From NCBI GenBank assembly GCA_036557365.1, contig DATBHR010000109.1:1-64000 (forward strand): a stretch of DNA of 64,000 nucleotides, given 5' to 3'. The notes beneath the pieces are model-generated. The model made no database searches, was not told the origin of the DNA, and was given only the letters and a program-made list of their open reading frames with translations. Position 1 is the stretch's first letter. Each line of letters begins with the position of its first letter. Position numbers and translations under genes: made by a program. The DNA is from DATKHR01 sp036557365. GTDB lineage: Bacteria; Acidobacteriota; Vicinamibacteria; Vicinamibacterales; CAVVIG01. Positions 59,886 to 64,000 of this stretch are shown piece after piece.

Positions 59886-60938
59886 TCAGACCGGTACGAG
59901 ATAGCTGCGGAATCGTTCGTGGCTGGCGCGCCACGTGTAGCGCAGCGCCGTCTCGCGCGCGGCCCGCTTCGAGCACTTCAACGCGCGCAGGCAAGCGCTT
60001 CTGAGGTCGTCGCCGAGCGCGCCGTTTCCACCGTCGAACACCAGGTCCATCGGCCCGGGCGCGGGAACGGACGCAACCGGCAGCCCGGATGCCATCGCCT
60101 CGAGAATCACGTTGCCGAACGTTTCGGTTCGGGACGGGAACACGAACGCGTCGGCGCTGGCGAAGTGGGCCGCGAGGTCCTCGCCGTACCGCCATCCGCG
60201 CCAGACGACGTCGGGGAACAGGCGCTGCAGCCCTTCGCGCGCCGGCCCGTCGCCGACGACGACCTTCGTTCCCGGCAGGTCGAGGCCGAGAAACGACTCG
60301 AGGCTCTTCTCGACGGACACACGTCCCACGTACAGCCAGATCGGGCGCGGACAGGCGTAGACGCTCTCGCGTCGTTTTTCAGGCTGGAACAAATCGTCGT
60401 CAACACCGCGCGGCCAGTGGACGAGGCGAGCGCCGATGCGGCGACGCTGAAGTTCCTCGATGAGGGACAGCGTGCCGACCATCGTGTTCACGGCACGATG
60501 ATGAAACCAGCGCTCTGCCCCGTACCCGAGCGTCAGTGGAACCGGCAGGCGCGCGCGGATGTACTCGGGAAAGCGCGTGTGGAAGCTGGTCGTGAACCGG
60601 CGCCGCGTACGCGCGAGAAAAATGCGCGTGCAGAGGCCGAGCGGTCCTTCGGTGGCGATGTGGATGGCGTCGGGCCTGAAGTCGCAGATGCGTCGGATGG
60701 CCTTCCACGGATCGCAGACGAGTCGGATTTCGTCGTAGAGCGGCATCGGAACCGTCCGATGGCCGTCGCTCGTCACCACGAGCACCTCGGCGCCGTCGGA
60801 TTCGAGGTACTTCACCAGCCGCGACAGCGTGTTCACGACGCCGTTGGTCTGCGGGTGCCACGCGTCGGTCACGAGCGCGAGGCGCTTCAGCGTGCGCGCG
60901 GGCCCGGGCGCGTCGACGTCGACGCCTGCGGTGGCCAT
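59886..60938 (-). CDS. GT4-family glycosyltransferase
   Basis: A 350-residue GT-B glycosyltransferase. The N-terminal LALVTDAWHPQTNGVVNTLS is typical of GDP-mannose-dependent alpha-mannosyltransferases such as MgtA/PimB-like enzymes, which glycosylate lipids. The C-terminal half has the donor-binding EX7E motif in FVFPSRTETFGNVILEAMAS, and VYACPRPIWLYVGRVSVEKS. The cytosolic enzyme probably acts on a membrane lipid acceptor. It converges on psd, consistent with a lipid module. Confidence 0.88.
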   Translation of the reverse strand: MATAGVDVDAPGPARTLKRLALVTDAWHPQTNGVVNTLSRLVKYLESDGAEVLVVTSDGHRTVPMPLYDEIRLVCDPWKAIRRICDFRPDAIHIATEGPLGLCTRIFLARTRRRFTTSFHTRFPEYIRARLPVPLTLGYGAERWFHHRAVNTMVGTLSLIEELQRRRIGARLVHWPRGVDDDLFQPEKRRESVYACPRPIWLYVGRVSVEKSLESFLGLDLPGTKVVVGDGPAREGLQRLFPDVVWRGWRYGEDLAAHFASADAFVFPSRTETFGNVILEAMASGLPVASVPAPGPMDLVFDGGNGALGDDLRSACLRALKCSKRAARETALRYTWRASHERFRSYLVPV

Positions 60939-61038
60939 CGACCGCGAGTATGCGTGGCCGACATGACGACTTCGTGTACGCCGTTTTTCATCCGTTCGAC
61001 GAAGCGCCGGCGCTCATCGGAGCACCGCGCCGCACGGC

Positions 61039-62208
61039 TCAGCGCAACGGCACGGCGCCCACGTGCACCGGCTCCAGCTTCGCAGGATCGACGATGCGGC
61101 CGTCCTGCAGGTTACCGATCCCCGTGTTGGCGATGAAGTAGAACGTGTCGCCGACAACAGCGCCGGTGGTCGGAAAGTCGACGAGCGGCGTCCGATACTC
61201 GAGGACGTCGCTCGACCTCACGCGCGCGGCATCCGGCGATAACTGCCAGTGCATGACTCGATGAGCGCCCGTCCCGTACTGCACGCCGACCAGCCCGCCG
61301 CGATACCAGTACAGCCCGTCGATGCCGGCCAGCGTGTTCTGCGGTCCATGTTCGATGTCGTGCGACTGCCCCGAGCTGACGTCGAAGGCGATCACGCCGA
61401 GCGAGTCGGCGACCAGCAGACGTCGCTCACCGGGCTCGAACGTTATGCCGTTCGGCGCGAACAGCGGACGATGAAATGTCAGCGATTCGAACGATCCGGT
61501 CGCCGGGTCGACGTGAAACACGACGTTCGCTGCGGTATCGGTGACATACACCAGATGACGCTGCGACACGACCAGGTCGTTGAGAATGTGGCGACCGGGA
61601 TCGTTTGTATGGAATCGTCCGAGAAGGCGTCCGCTGCGATCGATGTGCACGAACTCCGCGCTGTCCGTGGCAGCCCAGACCGTCTGATCCGTCGGATCGA
61701 CGCGGAGGCCGCCGACCGGCGGCAGTCCGTCGCGTTCGGCCGGTACGAACGTGACGAAGCGGCCTTGCGAATCGGTCCTGACGATGTTGTGGTGAAGCTC
61801 GCTGCCGAGATAGAACACGCGCGCCTTCGAATCGTAGGCGATGCCTTCCGGAATCAGATCGTTCTGCGCGACGGTGAACGCCACGTGCGCGCGATGCACC
61901 GGCGGATGGCTCGCGCGAAACGCCGCGACCGCCGCCGCGTCGGTCGGCTCGAATCCTTCATCCTGCGCGAGGCACTCGCTCGCCAGATCGCGGGCCCGAG
62001 CGGTGTCACCCAGCCCCGTGTAGGCGTTCGCGAGCAGGTACAGCGCCGCTGCGCGATCGGACGCGTGCGGAAGTACGTCCTCGAGGCGGCGAATCGCCGC
62101 ACGAACGCGATCGCGGTCGGCGTCGCTCTGGCTGGCACCGACGCTGACGGCGGCCGCGATCGCGCAGATGCAGACGGCGCACCGCGCGGAACCCATTCCA
62201 CGTCTCAC
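61039..62208 (-). CDS. Secreted SMP-30/NHL-like beta-propeller protein
   Basis: A 389-residue exported protein. The signal peptide (ARCAVCICAIAAAVSVGAS) is followed by a helical TPR-like part (RAAALYLLANAYTGLGDTAR, residues 40-90). A six-bladed propeller of the SMP-30/gluconolactonase type comes next (FAPNGITFEPGERRLLVADS, LAGIDGLYWYRGGLVGV, TTGAVVGDTFYFIANTGIGN). A lactonase activity is possible, but the metal ligands are not clearly placed. It starts at GTG 62208, whose GTGA overlaps the stop of the sigma factor gene, so the two are coupled. Confidence 0.82.
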   Translation of the reverse strand: MRRGMGSARCAVCICAIAAAVSVGASQSDADRDRVRAAIRRLEDVLPHASDRAAALYLLANAYTGLGDTARARDLASECLAQDEGFEPTDAAAVAAFRASHPPVHRAHVAFTVAQNDLIPEGIAYDSKARVFYLGSELHHNIVRTDSQGRFVTFVPAERDGLPPVGGLRVDPTDQTVWAATDSAEFVHIDRSGRLLGRFHTNDPGRHILNDLVVSQRHLVYVTDTAANVVFHVDPATGSFESLTFHRPLFAPNGITFEPGERRLLVADSLGVIAFDVSSGQSHDIEHGPQNTLAGIDGLYWYRGGLVGVQYGTGAHRVMHWQLSPDAARVRSSDVLEYRTPLVDFPTTGAVVGDTFYFIANTGIGNLQDGRIVDPAKLEPVHVGAVPLR

Positions 62209-62801
62209 GACGACGACTCGGTTCGTTTGAGCTCGCGCAGCAGCCAGAGCTTCGCGACCTTCCAGTCGCGCAGGACGGTCTCGGGTGAGATGCCGAGCGC
62301 GTGCGCCGTTTCCTCGACGGTCAGACCGCCGAAATAGCGCAGTTCGACGACGTGCGCCTTGCGCTGATCGACCTGCGCGAATGCGGTCAGCGCTTCGTCC
62401 ACGGCGACCACGTCAGCCGACCTTTCGGCAGACACCTGCAGCGCTTCGCCGAGCGTGACCTTCTGCGCGCCGCCGCCGCGCTTGCCGTAGGCGCGCGCGC
62501 GGGCGTAGTCAACGAGGATGCGGCGCATCAGGCGCGCGGACATCGCGAAGAAGTGCGCACGATCCTGCCAGCGCATCTGCCGGAGGTCCACGAGCCGGAC
62601 GTAGGCTTCGTTGATGAGCGCGGTCGGCTGCAGCGTGTGGTCGCGGCGCTCGCCGGCCATGTACCGCCGCGCCAGACGCTTCAGCTCCCGCGCGACGAGC
62701 GGCATCAATTCCTCGAGCGCCTGCGGCTCGCCCGCACTCCACGCGCGCAGGAGCGCGGTCACATGGTGCGACGCCCGAGAAGGTCGAGTCTTGTCGTCCA
62801 C
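62205..62801 (-). CDS. ECF sigma factor, TIGR02999 type
   Basis: A 198-residue sigma factor, third of its group here. Region 2 has LMPLVARELKRLARRYMAGE and ARLMRRILVDYARARAYGKR; region 4 has VELRYFGGLTVEETAHALG and PETVLRDWKVAKLWLLREL. It begins at GTG 62801 and is translationally coupled to the propeller gene instead of a kinase gene. The divergent intergenic region (62802-62920) must hold the promoters for it and for the metallopeptidase-like gene. Confidence 0.92.
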   Translation of the reverse strand: MDDKTRPSRASHHVTALLRAWSAGEPQALEELMPLVARELKRLARRYMAGERRDHTLQPTALINEAYVRLVDLRQMRWQDRAHFFAMSARLMRRILVDYARARAYGKRGGGAQKVTLGEALQVSAERSADVVAVDEALTAFAQVDQRKAHVVELRYFGGLTVEETAHALGISPETVLRDWKVAKLWLLRELKRTESSS

Positions 62802-62920
62802 GAGGTCCGCTCGACGGTGTTTTCCATGTTACGTCGGGGCGGCGGATCGTCGATGACGGTTCCGCACCGGATTTCCCGCCTCCTCCAACGACGGTCCACG
62901 GGCCGCGAAGGAGAGGCGAC

Positions 62921-63553
62921 ATGGCGACACCGGCACAGACCTTCGGCACGAGCCTGATCATCGGCGTCCTGACCGCTGCGGCGCCCACTGCCGCCCCCGA
63001 GCGGATGCGCCTGAACGTCGTCGTTCAGAACAGCGTCGGTCTGCCGGAAGCGGACATCCGCCAGGCGGAGGTGATCGCGGCCAGGGTGTATCGCGAGATC
63101 GGTATCGACATCGCGTGGTTCAACCCGGGCGATCCCGCGCCGACCGCGGACGAAGCGGAAAGGATCGCCTTCTGCCGGTCGGTCATCCGGCTTGACCTCG
63201 TCGATGCCGATGTGGAAAAAACCGCGCGTCCCAAGGCGGCGCTCGGCGTGGCGTTTCCGCAGGCGCGCTTCGCGTGGGTGATGGTTGGACGGATCCGCGA
63301 GGATCAGGCGTCGGCGAGCGGCCTCGTCCCGCTGCCGAACCGCATCGGGCTGGTCATCGCCCATGAACTCGGCCACCTGCTCGGATACCGGAAACATGCG
63401 GTGATCGGGCTGATGGCGCCGCACATCAACTGGTATGCCGTCCTGCAGGACTGCCTGTGGTTCACGAAGACCGAGGCGGCGCTGATTCGCGAGGGCCTCG
63501 TCGATGCGATGGCTCGCCGCGACGCCCTCAGCATGCTGGCGGTTCACCCGTGA
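62921..63553 (+). CDS. Small exported HExxH protein (metallopeptidase-like)
   Basis: A 210-residue protein with a short signal-like N-terminus (SLIIGVLTAAAPTAAP) and the zinc motif IAHELGHLLGYRKHA (near 147-161). A downstream Met (VIGLMAPHIN) in the position of a metzincin Met-turn follows. The HExxHxxG/H-like arrangement suggests a zinc peptidase, but the rest is unlike known families. AAGGAGAG lies before the ATG. It diverges from the sigma factor gene and precedes a kinase gene. Confidence 0.75.
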   Translation: MATPAQTFGTSLIIGVLTAAAPTAAPERMRLNVVVQNSVGLPEADIRQAEVIAARVYREIGIDIAWFNPGDPAPTADEAERIAFCRSVIRLDLVDADVEKTARPKAALGVAFPQARFAWVMVGRIREDQASASGLVPLPNRIGLVIAHELGHLLGYRKHAVIGLMAPHINWYAVLQDCLWFTKTEAALIREGLVDAMARRDALSMLAVHP

Positions 63554-63594
63554 TTCACGCGGGCTGGTATCGATGGTAACCGCGCGTGTAATGG

Positions 63595-63623
63595 TTGACG
63601 GGCCTGGAGCACCTATATATAAG
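63595..63623 (+). promoter_or_regulatory. Sigma-70-type promoter for the terminal kinase gene
   Basis: TTGACG (63595-63600) and TATAAG (63618-63623) are separated by 17 bases, close to consensus. Transcription would start near 63630, about 20 bases before the GTG at 63649. Confidence 0.6.
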
Positions 63624-63648
63624 GACACTCGTAAGCAACGACAGTACC

Positions 63649-64000
63649 GTGACACACCAGTCCAGCCGCTGGGATCACGTCGAGCGCCTGCTGCACGCAG
63701 TGCTCGAGCATCCGCCGGAAGAACGCGCTGCGTTCCTCCGCGATGCCTGCGGTGACGATCACGAGCTGGCGCGTGAAGTCACGTCCCTGCTCGACGCGCG
63801 GGACAGCGCAGGGACCTTTCTCGAGACGCCCGCGATCGCCGCGGTCGGCAGCCTCCAGAGTCTCCTTCGCGGCGGCGACCGCCTCGGCATCTACGAAGTC
63901 ATCGAGTGCCTCGGCGTCGGCGGGATGGGCGAGGTTTACAAGGCCCTCGACACGAAGCTCGGTCGTCCGGTCGCGGTCAAGTTGATTTCGGGCGGCTTCA
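63649..64000 (+). CDS. Ser/Thr protein kinase, partial (5' end)
   Basis: Only the first 117 residues are in the window; the gene runs off the right edge. The leader (RWDHVERLLHAVLEHPPEER and AFLRDACGDDHELAREVTSL) is the one seen in acidobacterial Hanks-type kinases. It is followed by the start of the catalytic domain with the glycine loop GVGGMGEVYKALD and the Lys of VAVKL. GTG 63649 fits the leader and the promoter at 63595. Its neighbourhood to the TIGR02999 sigma factor at 62205 suggests functional pairing, though they are divergent. Confidence 0.88.
   Translation, partial: MTHQSSRWDHVERLLHAVLEHPPEERAAFLRDACGDDHELAREVTSLLDARDSAGTFLETPAIAAVGSLQSLLRGGDRLGIYEVIECLGVGGMGEVYKALDTKLGRPVAVKLISGGF

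Noticed and set aside
1..64000. CRISPR arrays, tRNA or rRNA genes, insertion sequences, prophage, integrase or attachment sites
   Set aside because: Reading both strands showed no regularly spaced repeats, no tRNA/rRNA-like sequence and no transposase, integrase or phage genes.

Overview
The window is GC-rich, densely packed bacterial chromosome, most like an Acidobacteriota genome, possibly of the Vicinamibacteria type. Three things suggest this: three large MacB/FtsX-type permeases without their own ATPase (the 'ADOP' family expanded in Acidobacteria), three ECF sigma factors of the TIGR02999 type beside two Pkn-type kinases with the usual N-terminal leader, and long secreted Asp-box (BNR/sortilin-like) proteins. 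This placement is inferred from family content; no rRNA or marker gene is present. I found no tRNA, rRNA, CRISPR array, insertion sequence or prophage.

Layout. 1-9.3 kb: mostly small metabolic and stress genes (TPP enzyme running off the left edge, SDR, pyrophosphatase, aldo/keto reductase, DUF892 ferritin-like protein, nucleotidyltransferase, a remnant of a CDF metal transporter, DUF4142, DoxX) and the first ADOP permease. 9.4-19.7 kb: signalling and secretion (histidine kinase with an ABC-type binding-protein sensor, receiver-only regulator, 1078-residue Asp-box protein, 1533-residue hybrid kinase with two kinase cores). 19.7-29.6 kb: toroid-fold protein, a disrupted secreted-protein gene, aldo/keto reductase, chloroperoxidase-like hydrolase, cyclase, ECF sigma factor, DUF4159 and NIPSNAP proteins, ArsR regulator and ICMT-like methyltransferase. 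29.6-38.8 kb: two further ADOP permeases around an ABC-2 exporter, then two secreted proteins. 39-48.8 kb: sigma factor and TPR-kinase pair, DUF4230, phosphodiesterase, flavin monooxygenase, MASE1 kinase, DinB protein and a decayed membrane-protein gene.

48.8-55.1 kb holds the most interesting unit: six overlapping or abutting genes forming a complete stressosome core (RsbR, RsbS, RsbT), an RsbX-type phosphatase fused to an RsbT/RsbW-like ATPase domain, an RsbT-like domain fused to a hybrid histidine kinase with two receivers, and a receiver-first histidine kinase. No sigma-B, RsbV or free RsbW gene is next to it, so the output may run through phosphorelay rather than an alternative sigma factor.

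55.1-61 kb looks like a membrane-lipid module: SAM methyltransferase, Mpo1-like membrane protein, membrane-anchored class III aminotransferase, phosphatidylserine decarboxylase and a GT4 glycosyltransferase. 61-64 kb has a sigma factor translationally coupled to a secreted beta-propeller protein, a small secreted HExxH protein and the start of another Ser/Thr kinase, preceded by a good sigma-70-type promoter. Several loci (4.8-5.2, 20.7-21.6 and 48.4-48.7 kb) show gene decay. Convergent gene pairs often overlap at their 3' ends or are separated by perfect GC hairpins.
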